DNA from: Sphingorhabdus lacus
GTDB lineage: Bacteria > Pseudomonadota > Alphaproteobacteria > Sphingomonadales > Sphingomonadaceae
Length of the DNA: 64,000 nucleotides
Reading direction: 5' to 3'
Assembly (NCBI RefSeq): GCF_009768975.1
Contig: NZ_CP035733.1
Coordinates: 1,922,001-1,986,000, forward strand
Part shown: positions 24,555 to 33,463 of the stretch, one piece after another
Position numbering within the stretch: position 1 is the stretch's first letter
Layout of the letters: the number at the start of each line of letters is the position of its first letter
Program-made: the position numbers and the translations under genes
Notes under the pieces: generated by a model
Databases searched by the model: none
Seen by the model: the letters and a program-made list of their open reading frames with translations, nothing else
Told to the model about the DNA's origin: nothing

Positions 24555-26092
24555 CAGAACACCTCCCCAGTAATATGTGGCGTAGGAGTTTGCAGTTTCT
24601 TGCGCGCAGGAGCACCAAACAGGTTGGTTTTGGTCTCCCCGCCCGAACAGCCATTGCCGAAGGAGAAGCCGCAACTGCCGCGTTCGTCATACATATCCTC
24701 GGCATCCTCGCGGTGGCCGGTCGGGATGACGAAGCGGTCCTCATAATTGGCGATCGCCATGACATGATACATGTCTTCGATCTGCGCTCCGGTCAGACCG
24801 ACGGCATGGGCGATGCTTTCGTCGACGACACCCTCGACCGTTTTCGAACGCATGTAGCCGCGCATGGCGAGCATGCGTTCAAGGCACAGCGCCACCGGTT
24901 CGGTCGCACCCGCCGTCAGCAGGTTGGCGAGATATTTGAGCGGAATGCGTAAAGAGCGAACATCCGGCATATTGTTGTTGACCGAAATCTGCCCCGAATT
25001 GGCCGCTGAGCTGATTGGCGACAATGGCGGAACATACCAGACCATCGGCAACGTGCGGTATTCGGGATGGAGCGGGAAAGCGACCTTCCATTCCATCGCC
25101 ATTTTCCAAACCGGCGAGTGGCGCGCTGCTTCCAACCAGGCCTCGGGCACGCCATCCTTGCGCGCCTGCTCGATTACCGCCGGATCGTTGGGATCAAGGA
25201 AGATATCGAGTTGTGCCTGATACAGGTCCTCGACATTTTCGGCAGAGGCTGCCTCCTCGATACGGTCAGCGTCATAGAGCATCACGCCCAAATAGCGGAT
25301 GCGCCCGACGCAGGTTTCTGAACAGACCGTCGGCTGCCCCGCCTCAATCCGCGGATAGCAGAAGATGCATTTTTCAGATTTGCCGGTTTTCCAGTTGTAA
25401 TAGATCTTCTTGTACGGGCAGCCCGAAACGCACATGCGCCAGCCACGACATTTGTCCTGATCGATCAGGACGATGCCGTCTTCCTCGCGCTTGTAGATAG
25501 ACCCCGAGGGGCAAGCGGCAACGCAGGTGGGGTTGAGGCAATGTTCGCACAGCCGCGGCAAATACATCATGAAGGTATTTTCGAATTGGCCGTAAATCTC
25601 CTTCTGCACGCCTTCGAAATTATAGTCCTCCGACCGCTTCGAGAATTCTCCACCCAGGATTTCCTCCCAGTTCGGACCCCAGTTGATTTTCTCCATCCGC
25701 TCGCCGGTGATCAGCGAACGGGGACGCGCGGTGGGGAAGGCCTGGCTTTCTCTGGCCTGCTGCAGATGTGAATAGTCGAAAGTGAAGGGTTCGTAATAAT
25801 CGTCGATTTCAGGCAAATCGGGATTGGCGAAAATTTTCGACAAAAGCCGCCATTTCCCTCCCATGCGCGGCTTCAGCCGACCGCCCTTGACGTCCCAGCC
25901 GCCATTCCAGCGTTTCTGGTTTTCCCAATCCTTGGGATAGCCGATCCCGGGCTTGGTCTCGACATTGTTGAACCAAGCATATTCCATGCCGTCGCGGCTG
26001 GTCCAAACATTCTTGCAGGTGACCGAGCAGGTGTGACAGCCGATACATTTATCAAGGTTCAGAACCTTGCCGATTTGTGCGCGAACTTTCAT
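24554..26092 (-). CDS. narH: NarH, nitrate reductase beta subunit (Fe-S)
   Basis: A 512-residue electron-transfer subunit with the four NarH cysteine groups: CIGCHTCSVTC, CLNPTCVAACPSGS, CRGWRMCVSGC (the Trp replaces a Cys, giving the 3Fe-4S cluster) and CIFCYPRIEAGQPTVCSETC. These ligate three 4Fe-4S and one 3Fe-4S cluster that wire NarI to NarG. MKVRAQIGKVLNLDKCIGCH is the usual opening. The start overlaps the narG stop (ATGA). The length matches E. coli NarH (512). Confidence 0.97.
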   Translation of the reverse strand: MKVRAQIGKVLNLDKCIGCHTCSVTCKNVWTSRDGMEYAWFNNVETKPGIGYPKDWENQKRWNGGWDVKGGRLKPRMGGKWRLLSKIFANPDLPEIDDYYEPFTFDYSHLQQARESQAFPTARPRSLITGERMEKINWGPNWEEILGGEFSKRSEDYNFEGVQKEIYGQFENTFMMYLPRLCEHCLNPTCVAACPSGSIYKREEDGIVLIDQDKCRGWRMCVSGCPYKKIYYNWKTGKSEKCIFCYPRIEAGQPTVCSETCVGRIRYLGVMLYDADRIEEAASAENVEDLYQAQLDIFLDPNDPAVIEQARKDGVPEAWLEAARHSPVWKMAMEWKVAFPLHPEYRTLPMVWYVPPLSPISSAANSGQISVNNNMPDVRSLRIPLKYLANLLTAGATEPVALCLERMLAMRGYMRSKTVEGVVDESIAHAVGLTGAQIEDMYHVMAIANYEDRFVIPTGHREDAEDMYDERGSCGFSFGNGCSGGETKTNLFGAPARKKLQTPTPHITGEVF

Positions 26093-29000
26093 TCTGCTGC
26101 CTCCAGATGCGTCGCCGGGCCTTCGAGCCAATCGACTTTTGAGAGTTTGCGGACGATGACATATTCATCGCGGTTGGAGCCCACGGTCCCATAATAGTTG
26201 AATCCGTAGCTCTGCTGCGCATAGCCACCGATCATGTGCGTCGGTTTGAGGACGGCGCGGGTAACGCTGTTGTGGATGCCCCCGCGCTGGCCAGTCAGCG
26301 GCGATCCAGGGACGTTCACGATCTTTTCCTGCGCATGGTACATGAAGAGCGTGCCTTCTTTCATGCGCTGCGAGACGACGACGCGAGCGACCAGCGCCCC
26401 GTTCGAATTGAACGCCTCCACCCAGTCATTATCGACCAGCCCCGCCTTGGCAGCGTCAGTCTCGCTCATCCACACAATCGGCCCGCCGCGCGATAACGTC
26501 AGCATCAGCTGGTTGTCGGTATAGGTCGAATGGATGCCCCATTTCTGATGCGGGGTGATGAAGTTGAGGATGACATGCGGCGCATCCTTCGCCTCGTCGA
26601 GCATCGGCTTCACAGCCTTGGTATCGATTGGCGGGCGATAGACGCAGAAGCCCTCGCCAAAGGCGCGCATCCACTTATGGTCCTGATAAAGCTGCTGCCG
26701 CCCGGTCAGCGTGCGCCAGGGAATCAGTTCATGAACATTAGTATAGCCGGCATTGTAGCAGACATGCTCGCTCTCCAGACCCGACCATGTGGGTGAGGAA
26801 ATGATCTTGCGCGGCTGCGCCTGTATGTCGCGGAAACGGATCTTCTCCTCTTCCTTGGGCAGGGCCAGATGCGTGTGGTCGCGGCCAGTGTTCTTTGACA
26901 ACGCCGCCCAGGCTTTCACCGCGACCTCGCCGTTGGTTTCTGGCGCGAGGCTGAGGATCACTTCACAAGCGTCGATGGCGCTTTCGATCTTTGCCATGCC
27001 TTTCGACGTGCCCTCATCAAGCACCTCGCCGTTCAGGCGGCGCAGCAGATCGACTTCATGCTCGGTATTCCATGCGATCCCCTTGCCGCCATTGCCGATC
27101 ATTTCCATTAGCGGGCCGAGCGCGGTGAAGCGCTTATAGACGTTGGGATAATCACGGGTGACAACCGCTACATTGGGCATCGTCTTGCCCGGAATGGGCG
27201 GCGTCTGGCCTTTGCCCCAATCCTCGACATCGAATGGCTGGGCAATCTCACCCGGCGTATCGTGCAGGATCGGCGTCAGCACGACATCCTCTTCTACCCC
27301 CAACACCTCAGGCGCGATTTCGGAGAATTTCTTCGCAATCGCCTTATAAATTTCCCAGTCGGATTTCGATTCCCACACCGGATCAACCGCAGCCGACAGC
27401 GGGTGGATGAAGGGGTGCATGTCCGACGTGTTGAGATCGTCTTTTTCGTACCAGCTGGCGGTCGGCAGAACGATGTCCGAATAGACGCACGTCGTCGACA
27501 TGCGGAAATCGAGCGTTACCAGCAGGTCGAGTTTCCCCTGTGGCGCATCGTCATGCCAGACGACGTCCTGCGGCTTTTGCGCGCCGGTTTCGCCCAGATC
27601 CTTGCCCTGCACACCATGCTGCGTGCCGAGCAGATGCTTGAGGAAATATTCATGCCCCTTGCCCGACGAACCGAGCAGGTTCGAACGCCAGACAAACATG
27701 TTGCGCGGCCAGTTGGCCGGATCGTCCGGATCGCGGCATGACATCTCCAGTTCGCCCGATTTCAGCGCCGAGGCGACATAATCCTTTGGCTCCATCCCTA
27801 CAGCCTTGGCTGCCTTAGTTATCTCGAGCGGATTAGTTTTGAGTTGTGGTGCGCTGGGCAGCCAACCCATGCGTTCAGCGCGGACATTGTAATCAATCAG
27901 CGAACCTGACCAATCGCCATCGGGTGCCGTCGGTGAGAGGATTTCATCCACATCCAGCGTTTCGTAACGCCACTGGTCGGTGTGCGCGTAGAAGAAGCTC
28001 GTCGAGTTCATCTGCCGCGGCGGACGAGCCCAATCGAGCGCGAAGGCCAGCGGTGCCCAGCCGGTTTGCGGGCGCAGTTTCTCCTGCCCGACATAATGCG
28101 ACCAGCCTCCACCCGACTGACCGATGCACCCGCACATCACCAGCATGTTGATGATGCCGCGATAGTTCATGTCCATATGGTACCAGTGGTTCAGACCGGC
28201 CCCGAGGATAACCATCGACTTGCCCTTGGTCATTTCGGCATTGGTCGCAAATTCGCGCGCGACGGTGATGATCTGTTCGGCGGGAACGCCGGTGATCTTC
28301 TCAGCCCAAGCGGGAGTATAAGGGACATTGTCGGCAAAATCGCTGCTCACATGCTCACCGCCCAACCCGCGGTCGAGGCCGTAATTGGCGCAGAACAGGT
28401 CAAAAACGGTAGCAACAAATGTCTTACCTTCTTTGGTCTCGATCTGTCGCACGGGCACGCGCCGGTTGAGCACATCGGGATGATCGGTGCCCTTGAAATG
28501 GTCGTGCTCGCGGTTGCCGAAATAGGGGAAGGAAACGTCGACCACATCGTCGCGATCAGCATCGAGGATGAAGGTTGTGCGCAGCTTGACGTCGCTGCCC
28601 GCGCCGTCTTTCTCCTCAAGGTTCCATTTGCCCTCTTCGCCCCAATGGAAACCTGCCGAGCCCAACGGCGTTACCAGCTTGCCACTGGCGTCATCGATGG
28701 CGACAGTTTTCCATTCGGGATTGTTCTTCTCGGCTAAATTGCCCTTCAGGTCGGACGCGCGCAGCAACCGTTCGGGCACATAGGTGCCACCCTTTTCGAC
28801 CAAGCGAACCAGCATCGGATAATCGGTGTATCGGCGGCAATAATCCTCAAAATATTCAACTTGCCGGTCGAGATGATATTCTCGCAGGATGACATGGCCG
28901 ATCGCCATAGCGAGCGCTGCGTCGGTGCCCTGTTTCGGATTGAGCCAAAGGTCGGCGAATTTGGTCGCCTCGGCATAATCAGGAGACACCACCGCGACCT

Positions 29001-29826
29001 TGGTGCCGCGATAGCGCGCCTCGGTCATGAAATGCGCGTCGGGGGTGCGGGTCTGCGGGACGTTCGATCCCCACATCATCAGGAATCCCGAATTATACCA
29101 GTCGGCACTTTCAGGCACGTCGGTCTGCTCGCCCCATGTCATCGGGCTGGCGGGCGGCAGGTCGCAATACCAGTCATAGAAGGACATACAGGTGCCGCCG
29201 AGCAGCGACAGATAGCGCGACCCCGCGGCATAGCTGACCATCGACATCGCCGGGATCGGTGAGAAGCCGATGATCCGGTCGGGGCCATATTTCTTTGCCG
29301 TGTAAGCGTTGGCGGCGGCGATGATCTCGGTCACCTCGTCCCAATGCGCGCGGACGAAACCGCCATGACCGCGGATTGCAGTATAGCTTTTCCGCTTTTG
29401 GTCATCCTCGACAATCGCAGTCCACGCAGCCACCGGGCTCATTGACTTGCGCGCCTCGCGCCACAAACGGACAAGACGCGAACGGATCAACGGATATTTC
29501 AGCCGCTGGGCCGAATAGATATACCAGCTATAGCTGGCCCCACGCGGGCAACCGCGCGGTTCATAGTTGGGCAGTTCAGGCCGTGTGCGCGGATAGTCCG
29601 TCTGCTGTGTTTCCCAGGTGATGATCCCGCCCTTGACGTAGATTTTCCACGAACAGCTTCCGGTACAGTTCACGCCGTGGGTCGAGCGCACAATCTTGTC
29701 ATGCTGCCAGCGCTTGCGATAGCCATCCTCCCAATCGCGCGCCTCGCTGGTGGTAACACCGTGGCCGTCGGAAAATGTTTCGCGCTTCCGGTTGAAGAAG
29801 GTCAGGCGGTCGAGAAGTTGGCTCAT
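26089..29826 (-). CDS. narG: NarG, membrane-bound nitrate reductase alpha subunit
   Basis: A 1245-residue molybdopterin enzyme reducing nitrate to nitrite on the cytoplasmic side. The N-terminal FS0 cluster motif THGVNCTGSCSW has the His first ligand typical of NarG. The Mo-ligand Asp lies in WYCDLPPASPMTWG, and molybdopterin-binding blocks follow to the C-terminal ENQ-like YGFNYYGTVGSNRDE. It has no Tat signal but the vestigial opening of NarG. AAAGG 9-10 nt before the ATG at 29826 supports MSQLLDRL as the start. It follows narK by 13 bp. Confidence 0.97.
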   Translation of the reverse strand: MSQLLDRLTFFNRKRETFSDGHGVTTSEARDWEDGYRKRWQHDKIVRSTHGVNCTGSCSWKIYVKGGIITWETQQTDYPRTRPELPNYEPRGCPRGASYSWYIYSAQRLKYPLIRSRLVRLWREARKSMSPVAAWTAIVEDDQKRKSYTAIRGHGGFVRAHWDEVTEIIAAANAYTAKKYGPDRIIGFSPIPAMSMVSYAAGSRYLSLLGGTCMSFYDWYCDLPPASPMTWGEQTDVPESADWYNSGFLMMWGSNVPQTRTPDAHFMTEARYRGTKVAVVSPDYAEATKFADLWLNPKQGTDAALAMAIGHVILREYHLDRQVEYFEDYCRRYTDYPMLVRLVEKGGTYVPERLLRASDLKGNLAEKNNPEWKTVAIDDASGKLVTPLGSAGFHWGEEGKWNLEEKDGAGSDVKLRTTFILDADRDDVVDVSFPYFGNREHDHFKGTDHPDVLNRRVPVRQIETKEGKTFVATVFDLFCANYGLDRGLGGEHVSSDFADNVPYTPAWAEKITGVPAEQIITVAREFATNAEMTKGKSMVILGAGLNHWYHMDMNYRGIINMLVMCGCIGQSGGGWSHYVGQEKLRPQTGWAPLAFALDWARPPRQMNSTSFFYAHTDQWRYETLDVDEILSPTAPDGDWSGSLIDYNVRAERMGWLPSAPQLKTNPLEITKAAKAVGMEPKDYVASALKSGELEMSCRDPDDPANWPRNMFVWRSNLLGSSGKGHEYFLKHLLGTQHGVQGKDLGETGAQKPQDVVWHDDAPQGKLDLLVTLDFRMSTTCVYSDIVLPTASWYEKDDLNTSDMHPFIHPLSAAVDPVWESKSDWEIYKAIAKKFSEIAPEVLGVEEDVVLTPILHDTPGEIAQPFDVEDWGKGQTPPIPGKTMPNVAVVTRDYPNVYKRFTALGPLMEMIGNGGKGIAWNTEHEVDLLRRLNGEVLDEGTSKGMAKIESAIDACEVILSLAPETNGEVAVKAWAALSKNTGRDHTHLALPKEEEKIRFRDIQAQPRKIISSPTWSGLESEHVCYNAGYTNVHELIPWRTLTGRQQLYQDHKWMRAFGEGFCVYRPPIDTKAVKPMLDEAKDAPHVILNFITPHQKWGIHSTYTDNQLMLTLSRGGPIVWMSETDAAKAGLVDNDWVEAFNSNGALVARVVVSQRMKEGTLFMYHAQEKIVNVPGSPLTGQRGGIHNSVTRAVLKPTHMIGGYAQQSYGFNYYGTVGSNRDEYVIVRKLSKVDWLEGPATHLEAAE

Positions 29827-29839
29827 GATCTTTGCCCTT

Positions 29840-32554
29840 TCAAGCGGTTGCGAGAGTGGCCTTGGGCGCACGTTCGATGGAGTGGAGCAGCCCGCCGGGC
29901 CGCGTATAGGCAAACCAGGTCAGCGCGGCGCAACTGGCGTAGAAAGCGAAGAAACCGATCAGTGCTGCCATCGGCGAACCTGTGGCTGCAATCGCGCTGC
30001 CAAAACTCTTCGGGATGAAGAATGCGCCATAGGCAGCGATCGCCGACGTGAAGCCGACGATTGCGGCCGATTCCTTCTCTGCCTGCCGCACCTGTTCAGA
30101 CGCGCTCAATTCGGGCATCAGGCGCGGAATTTCGCTGCGCATGATGCTGGGGATCATCTGGAAGGTCGAGGCATTGCCCACGCCCGTCACGAAGAACATG
30201 AAGATGAACATACCGAGGAAGCCCCACCAGTTCCCTGCTTGAAGGAAGTACATCACACCGGTGACGCCGATCATCATGAAGACGAACACCCAGAAGGTGA
30301 CACGCCCACCGCCCCAGCGGTCTGATACCCAGCCGGTCGCAGCCCGGCTGATCGCACCCACCAATGGTCCAAGGAACACGAACTTCAGCACGTCGACATC
30401 GGGGAACTGGTGTTTGGCGAGCAAAGGCAGGCCAGCCGAGAAGCCGATGAACGAGCCGAAAGTGCCGGTGTAGAGCCAGCACATCAGCCAATTATGCTTG
30501 CGCTGGAAAATTACCGACTGCTCGGCAAAGCTGGCCTTGGCATCGGCAATGTCGTTCATTCCGAACCAGGCAAGAAGCGACGATGCCATGATGAACGGCA
30601 CCCAGATGAAGCCAGCATTTTGCAACCAGAGCTCGCCGCCTTCCTTGTTGGGCAGCGGATCGCCGCCCATCGCGCCAAACACGCTGGCGGTAATCACCAG
30701 CGGCACGATGAACTGCATCACCGACACGCCCAGATTGCCAAGCCCGGCATTCAGCGCCATCGCATTGCCCTTTTGCGCCTTCGGGAAGAAGAAGCTGATG
30801 TTCGACATCGACGATGCGAAATTGCCACCGCCAAAGCCGCAGAGCAGCGCCAGCACGAGGAAGATGATGTAGGGGGTATCTGGGTTCTGCACCGCATAGC
30901 CGATGCCGAAAGCCGGGATCAGCAGTGACGCCGTGCTGAGCGTCGTCCACAGCCGCCCGCCGAATATCGGCACCATGAAGCTGTAGAATATCCGGAAGGT
31001 CGCCCCCGACAGTCCTGGCAGTGCTGCCAACCAGAAGAGCTGGTCAGTCGTGTAATCGAAACCGATCAAAGGCAGCTTTGCCACCACCATCGACCAGACC
31101 ATCCATACCGAAAAGGCTAGCAGGAGGGCCGGGATCGAGATGTAAAGGTTGCGCCGTGCGATGCGTTCGCCCGTTGTTTCCCAGAATGTACTGTCCTCCG
31201 GTTTCCATTCCTCCAGCACGCGGGTTTCGCCTGCGGCATGTTTTGACGGATCATGCAGCTCTGCCATTTCGGGGAATTGCGGCAGGCTGCGCGAATCAAT
31301 GCCGCTGGCTTTCTGCTCCATTTGCCGGATCGCCATGTGCATCCAGCCAAGCGCCACAACTACCAGTGCGAACAACACCATGAAACAGCTCGTCCAGACA
31401 TTGGTCAAATCGCTGACGACGCCAAAGACGATGGGGAGTACAAAGCCACCCAGGCCGCCCACCATACCCACCATGCCGCCGACAGAGCCGACATGGTCGG
31501 GATAATAGACCGGGATATGCTTATAGACCGCAGCCTTGCCGAGCGACATGAAGAAGCCCAGCACGAACACTGTGATCACAAACGGTACCAGTCCCATCGA
31601 GGTGGAGAAGGCGATGTCACCCTTAATCCCGTGGATGACATAGTCGGTCGACGGATAGCTCAGCATGAACAGGCAGATCATCGACACGCCAAAGGTCGCG
31701 TACATGATCTTGCGGGCACCATATTTGTCCGACAGCATCCCACCATAAGCGCGGAACAGGCTGGCGGAGAGCGAGAAAGTTGCGGCCAGCATGCCTGCAA
31801 TCTTTACGTCGACTTGATATACCTCACTCATATATTTCGGCAGCCACAGCGCCAGAGCGACGAAGGCGCCGAATACGAAGAAATAATAGAGCGAGAAACG
31901 CCAAACCTGCTGGTGCTTGAGCGGTTCCAACTGCTCGGTCAGCGATTTGGGTTTCGCACCGCTATGCTTGCGCGCGGCAAAATCCGGATCGTCCTTGGCG
32001 AACAGGAAGAATAAGACGGCTATGATGGCAAGCGCCGCCGCCCAAATCTGCGCAACCGCTGTCCAGCCCATCGCGACCATCACAAAGGGGGCTGCGAACT
32101 TCGTTACCGCCGCACCCACATTGCCCATGCCAAAAAAGCCAAGCGCAGTGCCCTGCTTTTCCTGCGGGAACCATTTGGAGACATAGGCAACACCGACCGC
32201 AAAACCCCCGCCCGCAAGGCCCAATCCCAATGCAGCAACCAGCATCAGGATATAAGTGTCGGCATAAGAAAGCAGAAAGGTCGACGCTGCCGAGGCAAGC
32301 ATCGTCAGCGGAAACACCAGCCGCCCGCCATATTGATCGGTCCAGATGCCCAGAAAAACGCGAACGAGCGATCCGGTCAGAATCGGCGTGCCGACGAGCA
32401 ACCCGAATTGCGTGTCGCTCAAGCCGAGCTCGGCCTTGATCTCGATCCCGATAATCGCGAAAATTGTCCACACGGCAAAGCAGACCGTGAACGCTCCGGT
32501 ACTCAGCCACAGCGCCCCTTGCTGCTGCTTTGACGAAACCGTTGATGCAACCAT
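29840..32554 (-). CDS. narK: NarK1-NarK2 fused nitrate/nitrite transporter
   Basis: A 904-residue fusion of two major-facilitator domains, about residues 15-420 and 475-895, each with about 12 membrane spans. Each half has a NarK signature, GMGNVGAAVTKFAAPF in the first and NAGLGNLGVSVMQF in the second, with the MFS loop GGRLVFPLTM/DRWGGGRVTF types. NarK1 homologues work as nitrate/proton symporters and NarK2 as nitrate/nitrite exchangers. The same fusion is known in Paracoccus. The linker (about 420-475) is polar. It is the first gene of the leftward nar operon, with an FNR box about 70 bp upstream of its ATG. Confidence 0.95.
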   Translation of the reverse strand: MVASTVSSKQQQGALWLSTGAFTVCFAVWTIFAIIGIEIKAELGLSDTQFGLLVGTPILTGSLVRVFLGIWTDQYGGRLVFPLTMLASAASTFLLSYADTYILMLVAALGLGLAGGGFAVGVAYVSKWFPQEKQGTALGFFGMGNVGAAVTKFAAPFVMVAMGWTAVAQIWAAALAIIAVLFFLFAKDDPDFAARKHSGAKPKSLTEQLEPLKHQQVWRFSLYYFFVFGAFVALALWLPKYMSEVYQVDVKIAGMLAATFSLSASLFRAYGGMLSDKYGARKIMYATFGVSMICLFMLSYPSTDYVIHGIKGDIAFSTSMGLVPFVITVFVLGFFMSLGKAAVYKHIPVYYPDHVGSVGGMVGMVGGLGGFVLPIVFGVVSDLTNVWTSCFMVLFALVVVALGWMHMAIRQMEQKASGIDSRSLPQFPEMAELHDPSKHAAGETRVLEEWKPEDSTFWETTGERIARRNLYISIPALLLAFSVWMVWSMVVAKLPLIGFDYTTDQLFWLAALPGLSGATFRIFYSFMVPIFGGRLWTTLSTASLLIPAFGIGYAVQNPDTPYIIFLVLALLCGFGGGNFASSMSNISFFFPKAQKGNAMALNAGLGNLGVSVMQFIVPLVITASVFGAMGGDPLPNKEGGELWLQNAGFIWVPFIMASSLLAWFGMNDIADAKASFAEQSVIFQRKHNWLMCWLYTGTFGSFIGFSAGLPLLAKHQFPDVDVLKFVFLGPLVGAISRAATGWVSDRWGGGRVTFWVFVFMMIGVTGVMYFLQAGNWWGFLGMFIFMFFVTGVGNASTFQMIPSIMRSEIPRLMPELSASEQVRQAEKESAAIVGFTSAIAAYGAFFIPKSFGSAIAATGSPMAALIGFFAFYASCAALTWFAYTRPGGLLHSIERAPKATLATA

Positions 32555-32617
32555 GACCAGCCCCTTTGTGGCGAGAAAATTCTGGTGTCCGGTTTGCTAC
32601 CGTGCGCGGCGAGTTTC

Positions 32618-32631
32618 TTGACGTGGATCAA
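32618..32631. promoter_or_regulatory. FNR/DNR-type box upstream of narK
   Basis: TTGACGTGGATCAA fits the TTGAT-N4-ATCAA consensus at 9 of 10 positions. The centre is about 70 bp upstream of the narK ATG, so an activator at -41.5 would put the transcript start near 32583 with a leader of about 29 nt, a normal arrangement for class II activation of narK. It lies in the 212-bp gap shared with the divergent FNR-family regulator. Confidence 0.75.
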
Positions 32632-32710
32632 CCCTGCCTCTGCAACAGAAGCAAAATGGGTTTGGCCTGATCGCGGTCAAAAGCTGCGATGCGATCTGTC
32701 ATTTGTTCGA

Positions 32711-32724
32711 TTGATATTAATCAA
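32711..32724. promoter_or_regulatory. Perfect FNR/DNR box upstream of the regulator gene
   Basis: TTGATATTAATCAA is a perfect 10-of-10 palindromic match. It is centred about 50 bp before the GTG of the rightward FNR-family regulator, with a TATATC (-10 like) at 32744-32749. This suggests autoregulation. It could also help narK as an upstream second site. Confidence 0.8.
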
Positions 32725-32766
32725 TTGAGCGTTTACATCTTCGTATATCGAAACGGAGGGGTCTGC

Positions 32767-33462
32767 GTGCGCGCTGCTGAAAAACCGGAAATTGCTGCGC
32801 TGCCCCTATTTGCCTCGATGGATCCCGAGCAACGCGAACAGATTTTTGCAGCTGCCTTCCTTCAGGTCTTTCCGCCAGCGCTCAAGCTGTTCGACACTGG
32901 GCAGAAACCTGATTTCCTGCACATCCTAATCGATGGAATGGTCGAACTGTTTACCGGTAATGGTGATCGCACAACATCGATGGCCATAGTCCGCCCGGTG
33001 CGCAGCTTCATTCTGGCAGCCGCCTATACTGATCAACCTTATCTGATGTCGGCACGCACGCTGACCGCATCGCGCATCCTGATGATCCCATCGCCGTTGA
33101 TCCGCGATGCCATCGACAACGACCGGTCGCTGATGCGCGGGGCGATGCAGGAACTGGCGTTCGGTTTCCGTTATTTTGTGCGCGCGCTCACAGATATGAA
33201 GTTGCGCCAGTCGGTCGAGCGGTTGGGTAATTTCATCCTGCTCGAAAGCGGTGAACGGGGGGGCGCGGTGCAGTTCGATCTACCCGTGGAAAAGCGTATC
33301 CTCGCGTCACTCCTTGGAATGACGCCCGAAAATCTCTCGCGCGCGTTCAGTGCGCTGGCCGCGCATGGTGTGATCGTTTCCGGCAACACCGTGCAGATCA
33401 CCAATACCGAACTGCTGGCTGCCTTTGCGCGCCCTGACCCGTTCCTCGATCGGCCGGGATGA
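32767..33462 (+). CDS. CRP/FNR-family regulator of the DNR/NNR kind
   Basis: A 231-residue regulator with a cyclic-nucleotide-binding-like beta-roll (about 15-120), a dimer helix (about 125-145) and a C-terminal winged helix. The recognition helix TPENLSRAFSAL carries E188, S191 and R192, the E--SR pattern that reads TTGAT half-sites, agreeing with four such boxes nearby. The protein has no cysteine at all, so it cannot hold an FNR Fe-S cluster. DNR/NNR-type NO sensing through haem is more likely. GGAGGG 6 nt before the GTG at 32767 fixes the start. An upstream ATG at 32689 would place the FNR box inside the gene. Confidence 0.85.
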   Translation: MRAAEKPEIAALPLFASMDPEQREQIFAAAFLQVFPPALKLFDTGQKPDFLHILIDGMVELFTGNGDRTTSMAIVRPVRSFILAAAYTDQPYLMSARTLTASRILMIPSPLIRDAIDNDRSLMRGAMQELAFGFRYFVRALTDMKLRQSVERLGNFILLESGERGGAVQFDLPVEKRILASLLGMTPENLSRAFSALAAHGVIVSGNTVQITNTELLAAFARPDPFLDRPG

Positions 33463-33463
33463 A

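Noticed and set aside
29840-32554. NarK as two genes merged by a sequencing error
   Set aside because: One continuous frame with a plausible linker, and the same fusion is known in other denitrifiers.
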